From: Taeniopygia guttata
Lineage: Eukaryota; Chordata; Aves; Passeriformes; Estrildidae
Assembly (NCBI RefSeq): GCF_048771995.1
Contig: NC_133024.1
Location: 25,312,001-25,376,000 of the forward strand
DNA length: 64,000 nucleotides
Direction: 5' to 3'
Both the position numbers and the translations under genes were made by a program. The notes beneath the pieces are model-generated. The model was not told where the DNA came from. It did not search any database and saw nothing but the letters and a program-made list of their open reading frames with translations. Shown here in pieces: positions 22,576 through 35,900 of the stretch. Positions within the stretch are counted from its first letter, which is position 1; the number at the start of each line of letters is the position of its first letter.

Positions 22576-23979
22576 ATAAGATGAATCTGGTGCTGGGGAT
22601 GGAAAGATGAAGTATGAGCTGGAAGCCAGGGGATGGCTATTGGCATTGCAGTTTTCAGTCTTGGAAAACTGATTGGTTTGACAAACTCGGGCATATATTT
22701 GTGAGACACTGAGGACCTGTTTCTCTGACAATAAGCCAGTTTGATCCTGGAGGCAAGTACTTCAGGGTCAGAAGGTATCTCAGTATGTATATCTGAGAGG
22801 ATGCAGTTGGGGTGGGGTTCAATAGTCCTCCAGGCCAGGCAGCTACGGCTGCCTTTCAGTGAAAACTGGAGAAATTTATCTCAGATGACTTGGAAATAAA
22901 ATGAACTTCTGCCTAAAACAGCACCAAAGCCTTCAGCTGAAACAAACTTGGGGTAAGGAAATTACTGCTATCACCAATAGTTCTAAAGAAAAGTATTGTC
23001 TGATGCTTTTTGAAATATCTTTGGTCGTCTTCCTAATTGAAGTAATTTCTTAATCTGGTTGTTCAACTAAGCCACTGTAGGTTAGTACCTGGACAGGGAA
23101 TTTTTGCTTTGCTCGTTACCCTTCCTGCCATTTAGCACAGCCAAGGACAAAGCTGCCTTGTCCAGCATGATGGACCAACACAAAGGATACAGGTGTGTCC
23201 TTACCTGAAAGTCCATCTCAGCCAGGAATATGGTACCTCCTCATCATCAATGTCATGTTACACGTCTGGGTGTGCATTTATGCTTCTCCATCTGGATACA
23301 TCAAAGTGGTAAAGTTTTTTATTCAAAGGCCTTTGTTACGTATTTACATGCTTATGATGCTGGTGTATTACTGAAGGGTGCCCCCACACTAAGAAATGTA
23401 GTCTGGGCATGTTATGGTGATATGACCACCAGTTACATTTTAGCCTGCCTTTCCCTTGACTTTTCAGATGTAATCCACAGTTTTGCCTTTTTTAGACTGT
23501 TACAGGTATCTGACCAAAAGCAGAAATACAGGAAAGACAGCAATGCAGTAGGAAAACACGATGCAAGGCTGATATGAATCTTCCTGGCGTGGACTTACTG
23601 TGAAGCCTTGTGATAAACCAGCATCAGTAGTCATAGTTTGGCAGAAAGGTCTAGGTAGCAAGGATAAAGCACTGTAACTCTATCGCTTGCTGGGACTGGT
23701 TTCACTGCCTGATTTCTGAAGTGAGAAGTTTCCCTTGAGGAAAGGGAGGTAGAGAGGAAAGGAAGGTCAACATCTCCTTTAACCAAAAAGTCATTTAAGC
23801 CTCTGCTTCAAATTTTGACTAATGGTTAAATAAGAATAGATATAATTGCTCAACATCCAAATTAGGTCATTTTCCCAAAAGTGCACAGGCTGACTGATCA
23901 TTACAGAGTCAAGCTGATCATTAACCACAGCTGGTTTTCCTCTCTACAATCCTTATTCTTGTATTGGGCAAACAGGAAG

Positions 23980-26900
23980 ATGGTTGAAGATCCGAAGAGA
24001 AAACTGCTCATGGTTCTTGCTCTCCTCTTGCTGCCCAGCTCAGCACAAACAGGTAAGAAAAACATGACTTCCTGGCAAGGGATTGAAGGTTTTACAGAGA
24101 AGGATCTGAATTAAATTCTCCCTAAACAAGCTGTATGTCAAGAGGTCCTGGCAATAACCTTGTTACATTCTGGGGAGAAAAAGTGGTGCAAGAATTGTCC
24201 TTTCTTCTTTTATGCTTCGATTCAATCACCCTCAGTGATTTAATTCCATTAACCTGATTTACAAGAATGATCCAGGTTTACCTGGATGCAGAAAAGGGAC
24301 CACTTGGCCTCTGGCAGTGGCATCTTTGCACATTGCTTCAAAAGGTCAGTAGCTGAGAGAAAATAAACAAATGCCACAATTCCATTTCTTTCTTGAATTG
24401 TACTGTCAATGAGACTGCCTTAGAGATCACATCTACAGTCCCACACCACCTGCAGCTTCACTGCACTGCACCTCCTGCCATTTCTTTACTGATAATCCCT
24501 CTCATCTTATGCCATTTCTGACTCTCACTGTGCTGGCACTGGACCCACTTTTGCTACTTAGACTGGCTCATGACCTACAGTTTTTCCAAGTGGATCTCTA
24601 AAAATACCTCTTTTTTCCTTGTCAGTGCACAGGAAGACCGAATAAACAGCAGTGAGGGATAGTCACATCATTCTAGGGGAATCTGAATATTGAATCTCAC
24701 CCCTTTGTACTGACCCATAGGCCATGTTTTGTCTAGCTGTTGTAAAGTATCTTCTGAGGGAAATTGGGAAGCTGATTATTCAATTTTAAAATACATAAAT
24801 GAATAATTATTTTATTGTATGTCAGATTTAAGGGTGCTTTGCTTCCTCCAGTGCAGAAAGAAAGGTGCATGTATTGTTATTGCAGCAGGATTCCAGCTCT
24901 TAAAGTGACACTGCTAGTGACATATACTGCTGAACTTTTGTGCTTGCTTTTTAGCCTAAATTTCCTCAGGTGTTTTACTAGCTACAGTTCAGATGTTTAT
25001 TTTTTGCTGTCTAGGTCAAAGTGCCTTCCAGCAGCAACCTTTTCATTCTCATAAAGCATTTTCATCAAACAAATTAATTAATTGTGAAATTATCATTGAC
25101 ATATTTTTTCATCAGCATTCTCATACTTCTGGATTTTTGATGCAATTGTCAGTTAGACTTGCACCTTCTACTAAGCCTACCAGAATTTGAATACCCCCCA
25201 TTCAGTGGTGACTACCTGTTGGCAACTGGTTTTTTAAAAATCTAATAGCCACCTCATAAATGTATTTAGTAACTGGTGTAGGTGTCCAATTTGCTTAAAA
25301 AACCCAGCAAAATATCACTCACCTCATGGTAAAACAACTCTCAGAAGTCAAAGCTGGGTATGATATCCATGGTTATTTTCCCAGACAGAGCTGGAATTCC
25401 CTCAAAGGACAGAAAAAACTTTATCAGTCAGGTAAAGTTTCCAGAATTGCCTCATTTTCATTTCTGCTAGATACTTTTAATCTTTATCAATAGAAGTGAA
25501 ATTGCTACCTTCATTTTTGTGATGAATTAGAATGAGGAGTTTTTTTTTCCCATTGTACAGACCCAGACTAAATGTGCCACTCCCTCCCTCCTGTGCAGGG
25601 AATACAGACAGACTCTCAGAGCATCACTGCACAGACTTCCAGAGAGCCAATTTCCTACGGGGCAGGAAACTTAAGGTCCAGTTTATTCTGTTCACTTCCT
25701 CAAGCCCCAGATGCGGAGAGCTGATTTCAGATGATGATAGCATCAAGAACTGCAGCTTCAACAGCAGTCTGGAAACCAAAATCATCATCCATGGCTTCAG
25801 GTGAGAGAAAGAAGAGCACTGTGACTTAAGTTTTCACTGGTAAATTAAACACTGTGCGAGTTAATATCTTTATTTCCTTCTTTCTTTCTTCCTTCCTTTC
25901 TTCCTCCTCTCTCTCTTCCCACATATTTCTATTTCTTTCCTTTTTTCAACATTTTCCATTAAGAAGTCTTTTTGTTAAGATTCTTGTCCCTTTAAATCAT
26001 CTTGGATTTCATGCCCAATAGCCTGGGTTAATGAGCCATTTAGAACCCCAAGCAGACAGATTATCCTTCTATTCTTGAAAGTGTTGGGACTGGAGATGGT
26101 TTTTCTTTTTTTTCACTGCCATCATTGTGCAAACTTCTGTGCCACTTTTCAGTCAGATGAGACCATATAATATTATTTGTTTTGAAGTGTAAAAGCCTGA
26201 ATAGAAAGTGCATAGAAAACTGGAATGAAACCACAGCAGATGCTGCAGGGTCTTCTCAGAAAGCGAGTTGTTGCCTTCAAGTGAGACAACACACTCTTCA
26301 CCAGATAGCATTAGGGGAACTGGGCAAAACAAAGCCTCTTCAGTTTCCCTGGAATTCTTTGGTATAGATTCTTATTTTTGATTGTCTAGAGATGAGAAAA
26401 TGTAGCAGTGAAAGACCAGGTGATCTGGCCAAGGACTTCCTATCAGTGGCAGCAGAGAAGGATCCAGGTGTTCCAAATCACCTCACTTACTCCAGGTGGG
26501 CTCTGTGGTGGCTAAATGAATCACCACAGAGAGAGTGAGATCTCAGCCTGAGCCCTGAAATGTTCTCCCATTCATTAAAATATGTGGTTCTCTCCCGGAT
26601 CAGAGCATTCTGGAAAGTGTTACTACACCACTGCAAAAAAAAATTTCCAGGTGTGGGTGTCTGGCACCAAAAATAACTTCCAGCCACTGTCTGGCAGCCT
26701 CCTCTGAGACATGTGAAGCTCCAACACCAGTGAACATCACAGTGGCACGTGCCCTGTTTGGGGAACAGCTAACATCTTTGCCTCTGGTGACTCCACAGGG
26801 CTTTGGGTACCAAACCTTCCTGGATCGAAGGGCTTGTCCAAGCCATACTGCACACCAGCCAGGTGAATGTGATTGCAGTAGACTGGGTTTATGGGTCTAC

Positions 26901-29900
26901 AGGAGCCTATCCCTCTGCAGTGGAAAATGTCACACAGCTGGCCCTCACCATCTCACAGTTCATCAGAAAGCTCCTGGTAAGCTACTGTGCATTTCCAGTG
27001 CAGGGAGCATGGCCAGGGAACTGCTCCCAACCTGCTCTATCCAGGGGTTGGACAAGTGAACTTTTTTATTCCAGATTTTTCCTTTTTCCCTCTCCAAATC
27101 CAGGCTTGAGCATGCTAGCATTTTTCTTCTTCCTTTGGAGTTTTGACATTTTCTGTAAAAAAATTCCCAGTTGTCAGCTGCCTCTCCAGTTCAGAACAAA
27201 CCTAAAACCTGCCTTGGGTCTTCTCAGATCCATATTTACTGGACAGTCTTCTTCTGCTGAGAAATTTTGTCCAGGAAGCTAGAGGGAGTGAGATTTTAGG
27301 CTATATTATATTTGCTCTGGGCTTCAGATGTACTTCCCAGTATGTGAAAATACCCAGATGTGTCCCATTCTGTTCGTGCAAAGCACAGCTGAACAAAACT
27401 TCTGCAATCAGGGTGATGAATCCTTGTAAACTCTCCATGTAATGGAGATGTAATCCTTGTAAATGTAATCCTTGTAAACTCTCCATTAAATGTTTGCCAT
27501 GCTGACCAACCTGTTTAGGGCTGGGTTTGCATCTGTGGACTTGAAGAAAGGTCCTAAAAAACAGAAAGTGCAATAGCCATAATTTCCTTAAGTATTTAGT
27601 TTCCCACTCTACACTTCAAAAGCAATCCCACATTAGGAGAGTTATAGAGCTGCTGGGTGGGCTGGGACAGGGTATTTCACCTTTCTGCTACAGAAACAGT
27701 AATTTGGATTATTGTCACCCTGCAGGCCCTGGGAGTCTCAGGGACATCTATCCACATCATTGGGGTAAGCCTCGGAGCACATGTCGGGGGCCTGGTGGGG
27801 CACTTCCATGGCGGTCACCTGGGACGGATAACAGGTATCACCACACTGAGCCTGGGGTCCTCACCTGCCCTACAAGACAGAGAATGAAAGAGCAAGTCTT
27901 TTAATTTCATAAGGGCTCACTAGATCCAAGCTTATGGGCTTCTTCCTAGATTCTGACAGCACCTTTCCAACATCAGTCCCCTCCATGCTGCCAAAAGAAC
28001 ACAAGTATTTGTAAAAACGTCTTTCCACTTTTGCTACACTCTTTGCTCAGCAAAGTACAAGCCCTCATGACTAGTGAAAGCCCACAACACTCATAAGCTT
28101 TGCTTCCAAATTACAGTATGCACATGTGGTTCTTAGAATTAAAGCCCACAATGCAGTTGTGGGGGGAGAACAGGAGTGAGCTGCTCTGCAAGAAAATGTG
28201 AGCTGAGAGCCAAGGGGACAGTGAGGTGGGCAGTGGCCCCACAGACAAGGGATGCAGTCCTACTGTGTCTGGGCAAGAAGAGCAGTCCAGTGACAGGAAC
28301 CAGGGTCATTCAGAATCTAGTTTGTGGTGATAAGGCAAGCCCAAGGTCAAGCTTGACCAACAAGGCAAAGGCCAGGGCATGGCATCCCAACCACACAGCT
28401 CAGGCAAGGAACAAATGCAAGAGCCTGAGCCAGCGCTGGGAGGACCCAGATGAGGCTCCTTGCTGTTCTCCCCGACAAGTTGGCTGTTTTCACAGTAGGC
28501 TGGTCTAATGCCACCCAACTGTACCAAATCAGAGCTGACCTTAAACACAGCCAGACTGTGAGGAAGAGGCTCCACTGAGGGAATTGCAGAGCAAAATGGT
28601 TATAGGTTAATCCTGTCATTTAGGGGTTTTGGTGCACTCGGGACCTGTTCAGCCTTTAGGTATGAAGCATGAATAAAGTTACAGAATCATTTAGGTAAGA
28701 AGAAACTTTGGACAGTCACACTAGTCCACACACCACCATCACCCCTCCTCAAAGTGGGGCTGCATTGTATGTCTTATCAGACTGTCAAGGGTTTTACTAA
28801 ATTCTGGGAATCCCCAATGACAGAGATTCATTTTGATGGGAGAGGAATGCCACTAAAAAGGAACAGACAAAATCTCCAGCAGTGTGGCCTCAGCTCTCAG
28901 TCATGCTGGTCTGTCTCATAAAGGTATCCTCAGGAAGGGTCTCACCACTCTTGGCTGGGCAGTCCAGAGAAATGTTGGTTCAGTTTTCACAGCTACCCAT
29001 GCTGCATGAAATACAGGCATTTCTTAACAGGAAGTGAATTTCATGTTGAGCCCTTGTTAAAGCTGTGCATCAAAGTTTACATTAGGAGAAAATTGGAGTA
29101 GCATTTGTCCTGCGCCAGAATTTTATGATCAGTGATGTCTTCAGATGAGCAGAAGCAGACACATTTCCATGAAACCATGATAATTAACTTCAGAGTTAAA
29201 CACTCTTCCTCTTTATGTTGTCCACATGTAATAGAAGCTCTGTAGATTTATTTGTTCCATTTTAAACTCTGTTCAAATACAATCCCTTTTCCACATTCCT
29301 GTTAATCCTGTGATTTTATAGGCACACTGAGAATTGCAGATTCCAGTTCAGCTTTAGAAGCCTGAATACATGCTGAGTTACACCCAAGATATGCCTGATC
29401 TCATCTCCTGCCTCCTCACAAATTCCTCAAACAGGAATTTGACCCCTGAGCCACAATTTCCTGAAGTGCATGTTCACATTAGGTTTCTGCCTCTTCACTA
29501 AGAATTTTATGCTACACTAAATAACAATTTTCAGTATCTTTTAAAGCTTTTAACTACAACTTGGTCTGTAGAAGTGAGTGGGGAACCTCTCAGCTTTTTG
29601 TGCATATCAAGATTAAAGAGCATTGCAGTCTTATTTTTAGCTTTTTAGCTTATTTTTAGCTCTCCCCTCACAAATGCAGACATGCCCATTTGTATATTGT
29701 TGATATTGCCTTTTCCACACAGAATTAATGAGACTGAGTCCAAAACTGTGAAAGCAGCCAGTCCAATACATGGCATGTGGAACAGATGTGCTTCCTAAAC
29801 TATCGTTGCCTGGGGAGTGAAAAAAAAGTCTTGTGAGGTCACTTTTCTATAAAATGAGAACAGGATAAACCTCAGGGAAAAAAAATTTAATCTGTTTCTT

Positions 29901-32900
29901 GGTATTGCCAAGGATACTTTTCTGTGTTCCTTTGAGTCCACTGAAGTTGCTCTAGGAGCAAGTTTTAGACAAAAATGTAGATAGTTGCTAAAGACTCAAT
30001 TTTATTTGTGGAGAAAGGGCTCAGAAGCCTCTTTGGTTTAAAATTGTTAGGTAGTATGAAACTTCTATAATTCCTGAGTTGGTTAATACCTAGGGTGCTG
30101 AATTCACCACCTAACTGCTGATCTGCAGTGACATTTCTCAGACTGTAGTGCTAATGCACACAACAGTACAATTTGGGAAGGCATTAAAAAGTTTGATTCT
30201 CTTTCACCAAAACTCCAAGAGACACTATGTCAGAGCTATTTAAGGCTCAGTCACCTTTAGTTAAAACAATGCCAAAAGGTTATGGAACAGCAGGGACAAT
30301 GCAAGGAAGCTGTAGTGGAAGTTGGCACTGGCAGAAACTATTCTGGAGCTTAATCGCTGAGACCTGACAATAATTTATTACATCTGCCTAGCACTATTTT
30401 TAAAGTTCTAGATAAAATAACCGGTCCAGAAATAAGAAAGAGAGGGGCTGAGGAGTACTTGTTGAGGTGTTTGATTTTGTTACAGCCCTGGATCCTGCAG
30501 GCCCTAAGTACACCAGAGCCAGCCCCGAGGAACGCCTGGATCCTGGGGATGCCCTCTTCGTGGAAGCCATTCATACTGATGCTGACAGTAAGCTGGCTTC
30601 CCCCTTCCTCAGCCTGGCCTTCTGTTCCTCCTGACATCATCATTGCTAAGGAGTCTGTAGGTCATTGTCCCTTTTTTGCCAAACTACTATGAGTTGAAGT
30701 TCACTCTGAGGAAGTTTCTTGTTAAGAAAGGCTTTGATGATGAATTCATACCCCAGAGCTCTTCAAACAACAGTCAGGAGGAGATTGCTACAGCAAAGTG
30801 AGTTTAAGCAGTACCAACTTGGCATGACTTCTACTTCCTGAAGGGAATTTATAGGTCTAGCCTCACTTTGTTTTTTCCTGCCTGATGTAAGAAAGGTTCC
30901 ACCCAGTCAGAAAGTAACAGAGTCAAACCAACAGCTGGTGCAACAGCACTGATGATCTACATGGGCAGAACATGGGCTAAAGAATAATGTGATGCCTTTG
31001 AGTCACATCTTTTGCCTGGAGACCACAAAAACCTCTACCAACACAACTCTCAATTATCCTTCATAATCCCACATTAAGGCTGTGGTCAGTTCTCCTTTAC
31101 TTAGAATCAAGAGCTAGAATTGCTGAGCTGGTGGTTAACACACAGTTTCCAGTCATTTTGATGGCAGAGCCCAGCACATTTTCTGCTCCATGCATCAAAC
31201 CTGCACATGTAGAAGCAGGAAATCTGGCCTTGATGTCTCCAGCATTAGTGCTGGCTCCAGTACTACTAATGCTCAACCAATTATTGGGACCTGTCATCAA
31301 CACATAGGGTAAAGCCTACCGAAGAGCCAAGCCTGAGAATGAAGTGGCATTTGACCTCCTTTCAGATTTCGGGATCCGGATTCCTGTAGGCCACATTGAT
31401 TATTTTGTCAATGGAGGCAAAGATCAGCCAGGATGCCCCCGATTCATTTCTGCAGGTAAGAACACTCTCTGGCCAAGCAGAGAGCTTTCATGGCCATTTA
31501 GCAGACTGTGAAAATGCTGTTTGGCAAGCAGCTCTTGCTACAGCCAGGGCAGTCAGTAAAGCGAGATAAACATATTCACAGCCCACATCTCTTCTCAGCA
31601 GTACAAGAAACAGGTGAAATTAAACTCACATACAGATCAAATGTCTTGGCAGCACTGCTGTCAAGAGATGTGATTTTGGTAATGCTTTTCTGTTTTACAA
31701 AACCCTAGCTTCAGCAGAGATGACACTTTGCAAAAAACTCTTAGCACTAACAAAAGCTGCTTTTTGTTTTCATGCTGAAAGTTGTGTCTACTTAGAGAGA
31801 CAGTTGGTACAATTACTGTCCTTTTCTTCTAGAGAAGAGGACTTTCCACAGTAAACAATGTGGACTCATTAACATTCAAATATGTTCTGTATGAGTCAGC
31901 TGCATTGAGGGTCAGCTTTCCTGAGATACCTACAGTACCTCATTTCCCATAGCTGGGGTTTCAGCACAGGTGGGAGTCAAAGCCGCTGCACTCCCATACA
32001 GAGAGCTTGATTGATGGCCTGATTGATGCGACACTGACAGAAACAAGACAGCCCTGTGGTCCCTCTCTTCCAAGGGACTTGGTCTGAGAGATAGATGTAC
32101 TTGTAACTTCCTGCAGAACTTTCTTGAAGTGGGATCTGGGCTTGTAGCCACATAAATGCCCTGCAAAATGTAATTAATGGGAAGGCGATCACTGCAGTAC
32201 GTGTTCCTTCACTCCCAGTTCCTTGGGAATGAGCAAAAAGCCTGAAGCTGACAGGAAGACTCATGGCTGCTTTTCTCTGGTTGATTTTTTCCTTGCAGGC
32301 TATAACTTTCTAATCTGTGATCACATGAGGGCTGTACATCTCTACATCAGTGCCTTGAGCCATCCCTGTCCTGTTGTGGGATTCCCCTGTGCAAGTCATC
32401 AAGATTTTCTAAATGGTCATTGCCTGGACTGTGCAAAGCCCTTCCTGTCCTCCTGTCCCAGAATAGGTACAGTACCAGCATGAGACCTTCCTGGAACAGA
32501 TGACAGTACATTCCTGATGGGGTCAGTGCAGAGCACAGGATGTAGTCCAGATTTGTCTAAGCAGGATTTGCTTTGGATCTGTTTGGGAAGAGTGACAAGT
32601 TGTTTTGTTTTCAGGATTCCATAGATGCACTATAAAAACTCATATATTGCCCAGGGTTGAACAGCAAAATCTTGAACACTTTTGATCTTTAAACATTTCC
32701 TAGGGTCCAGATATGTATTGAAAGAGAGTTTCCAGAATCACCTGCCAGAATGAGTAAGGCAATCAGCTCAAAAAAATATCTTGTTTAGAGGACTAGCTGG
32801 AAATTTTAGTTCAAGCCGAAGTTCCAGTCATCTCCTACATCAACTACTCAGCATTGCTGAGTCACTTCCTTTCCATAAATTTCTGCCATGGCCACTCCAA

Positions 32901-35900
32901 AGAGGAATTCTTTGGACTGGGAGAAGGTAATACATACCTCTTTTAGGCTTCTGAAACTGGGCTGTGGCATGAGGAAAGGAAGTGTCCTCTGCTGCTGTTA
33001 GCAGTATGGTACCAGAGGATCATAAAGAGAGGCCTTTTTTGGTATTGGTTCTCTCAGATCAGCCACCTCTCCGCCATCTCACCAAACCATTTTGCCAGTT
33101 ATTCAGTGATGCAGGCCATGAGTTATGGTGGTTTCCTCATTTGACCAAGGAATTCAATTTCCCTTCTGTTTGCACTGTCATTTACATCTGCACTAAGTTC
33201 CCTGACTTGGTAGTCTTTAGTCTTGCTCATTTTGCACAGATGCATCTGACAGCAAAGTTTGTTGCAGAGGAATGAAAAGAAAGCCACCAAGAGGTTCTCT
33301 GGTGATGATGACCTGGGGTAGCCAGAGGAGGTTTTCTGAGGGAATGTTAACCCGTCAGACACCACAAAATTGTACTTGCTCTGATTTGCACTGGTATAAG
33401 AAAGGGACCTGTTCTTCAAGACAGGGGAGTCAAGCAGGGTGAAAAGAAGGTGACTGATATATATTATATTTCTGTTATATTTTCTTACTTATATTTTTAT
33501 TCTGTCATTCATGGCTTTTCCTGCCCTGAGTTTATTTCCCCCCTGCAGGCCTGCTGAAGCAGGCAGGTGTCAACATGAGCAGGTTGCCCCAGGAAGTGAA
33601 AGTTTTTTTAATGACCAGTCCTTCAGCCCCATTTTGTGGTAAGTAGCATGAAAGAAAAAGGAGCCAGAGGGGTGTTGGGTAATGAGGCAGATCCTCTGAG
33701 GAGCCCAGGTAGTAACAGCACATTACCACATCAGAGTCAGCTGCTGTGGGCCATGGGGTCTGAGACACACCACTGAAGAGCAATAACCCTGCACATCTTC
33801 TCCATAAAGCCTATCCAACAGCTTTTTTTAGTGTGGGCACAGCCCTGAACTAACACAGCCACATGTGTTTTCAGGGCTGAAGTAAAAGGGATTGAAAATG
33901 CCTGTCTGTTCACACTGGGCTATACAGACATGCCCCCTGTGCCTCACATAGCACAGAAACTTGATTCTCTCTTATGTTTGTTTAATCTTTTCTGCTGGTG
34001 GGGCCAGGGAATGAGTGCTCTTTTGTCATGGGCAGGTCCTACAGAGAGTATGTGTCCTCACACCCACATTCTTTGCTTCTTGCTCAGTATACCACAGCCT
34101 GGTTGAGTTCCAGTTGCAGAAGAAAAGAAACAGAGTCACCAGCATTGAGATCAGTTTCATCAGCAACAGCACCAAGGACACAGCGAAGATCACCATGTGA
34201 GTGACAGGGCATGCTTCTGGCCTGTTTTTTCCCAGCTCCATGAGTAAGGATGTTTATCCTAGGAAAAGCACAGCAACAGTGTATTTCCCTGAGTGATGAA
34301 CCACAATCCTGTTTCTTAAGTCCCTCCACATTTTCCTTAAATGCCTTCAAGAATCAGGCATGTGCTACCATTACTCAGTAACCCTGACTGGGTCCACATC
34401 TTTCCCAAGTGCACAAAGCAGCAGGAATGCCCTCGGAGCCCCAGATTTGCATATTTTTGTGTGGCTATACTGGTTCCTTTTCCACATCATACCCTGACCT
34501 GGCTTCACTTAAACTGCAATCACTGTCAGATAGTTATTAGTCCTGCTCTGGCAGACAGGGGTGGCTTACAGCAAGAGCCCAATCCACCAGAGGCTCCAGA
34601 GGGATGGACTTGGTGGCTTAGACATATCTCTTGATGGCCAAGAGGGCAGCAGTTGGCAAGAGGAGACAAGTGCACTTCAGCACAGTCAGAAATGTGTTAG
34701 TACTTGCTGCCTCTGCAGTAATGCAGCAATGCTCTCACTCCCATTGCAGGCAAAAGCAAGGGGCAGATGACCAAGATCCACTGTGTAGACAGAAAGATGC
34801 CTCTTGAAAGCACCACCCTCCACCAGACTGTCTGAATTAAAAGATCAGACTCCACAGCTTCCACAGATCTTGCCACCAGGGGATCTCCCCACCACAACAA
34901 GTTACCCAGTCTTCCTCACTTCTTCCTACTCCTTGCCCATTGCTCTGGACTGGGAACCACAATGCAGCTAACACGTGCTGCTGGCTGCCTCAGGAAGCAG
35001 GAAAGCAGCCTGCTAAAGAGTCCTAGCCAGCTCTCCTGGGATCACAGGGGTTCCAGTGCTGGCTCCCACACAGTCCTTACTGCTAAGCCAAAATATTGTG
35101 ACGTGGGCCTAATTGTGTTGCTGACTCAGTCATGGGCACCAGGAGGTAGCGCGGAGAAATGGGGAAGGGGAAGCCACACTCTAGGGTACTTTCCAGAGTG
35201 ACGCAGATGCTTGGACACAGATTTCCAGCCAGGCACCACAATTTGGGTTGGTACTCCAGCCTGGTGGAGCTCAGTCTGTTCAACTCCTCCTGGTTTGGAA
35301 GCCAAATGTGCCTTTTTCACAGATGCAGGGGGGAAGAAATAGTAATGCCCAGGTCAGACCAGGACCCGTGCAGCGCTTCCATTGGCAGTTGTCAGACACT
35401 AGGTTTGGTGGGAGTCCAGCAGGAGGCATGTGAGCGCTGGAGAGAAAGGAAGTGAGCCAGGCAGGCAATCCCGAGGCTTTGCTGTACCCTCCGGTTTTAA
35501 TGAGACAGTGGAGTTAGAGCAGGGTAACCTATCCAGAGATGCCCTGCGGGGAGCGGGGGGGGGAGCAGCAGCTGTGTTTCTCTTAAATGCCTTTCTTAGA
35601 AGCACAAGGCTAAACTGCAAAATTTGCTTACAGCAATAAACCTACAGACTTGACAGTAAAAAACTGAAGATATCCCTTGTATTTCCCACTAGCAGCAAAG
35701 GGCAAATTTCCCGGCTGTAGGCAAAGCTCAGCCTTCCAGTGTAGTCAAGTTCAGAGTATCAAATGGGCATCTAAACATAGATCCTCACATCACAGTTGAG
35801 ACACTGATCGATCAGTGATCTGTCATGTATATCATCCTGCAGTTTCCCAGAAGTGCAGAGGGACTTACTTGGGAGTGTTCAGCTAGTCTCAAACCTTCAG

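Larger units (their letters stand above)
18700..23979. other. Intergenic region between the CD58-like gene and PLA1A
   Basis: The two flanking genes are transcribed away from each other. The region holds an LTR at 20491-21055 and a perfect hairpin at 22544-22575, and is otherwise AT-rich single-copy-looking DNA. No coding exon of ADPRH, which lies next to PLA1A in mammals, was seen in any frame. Confidence 0.6.
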
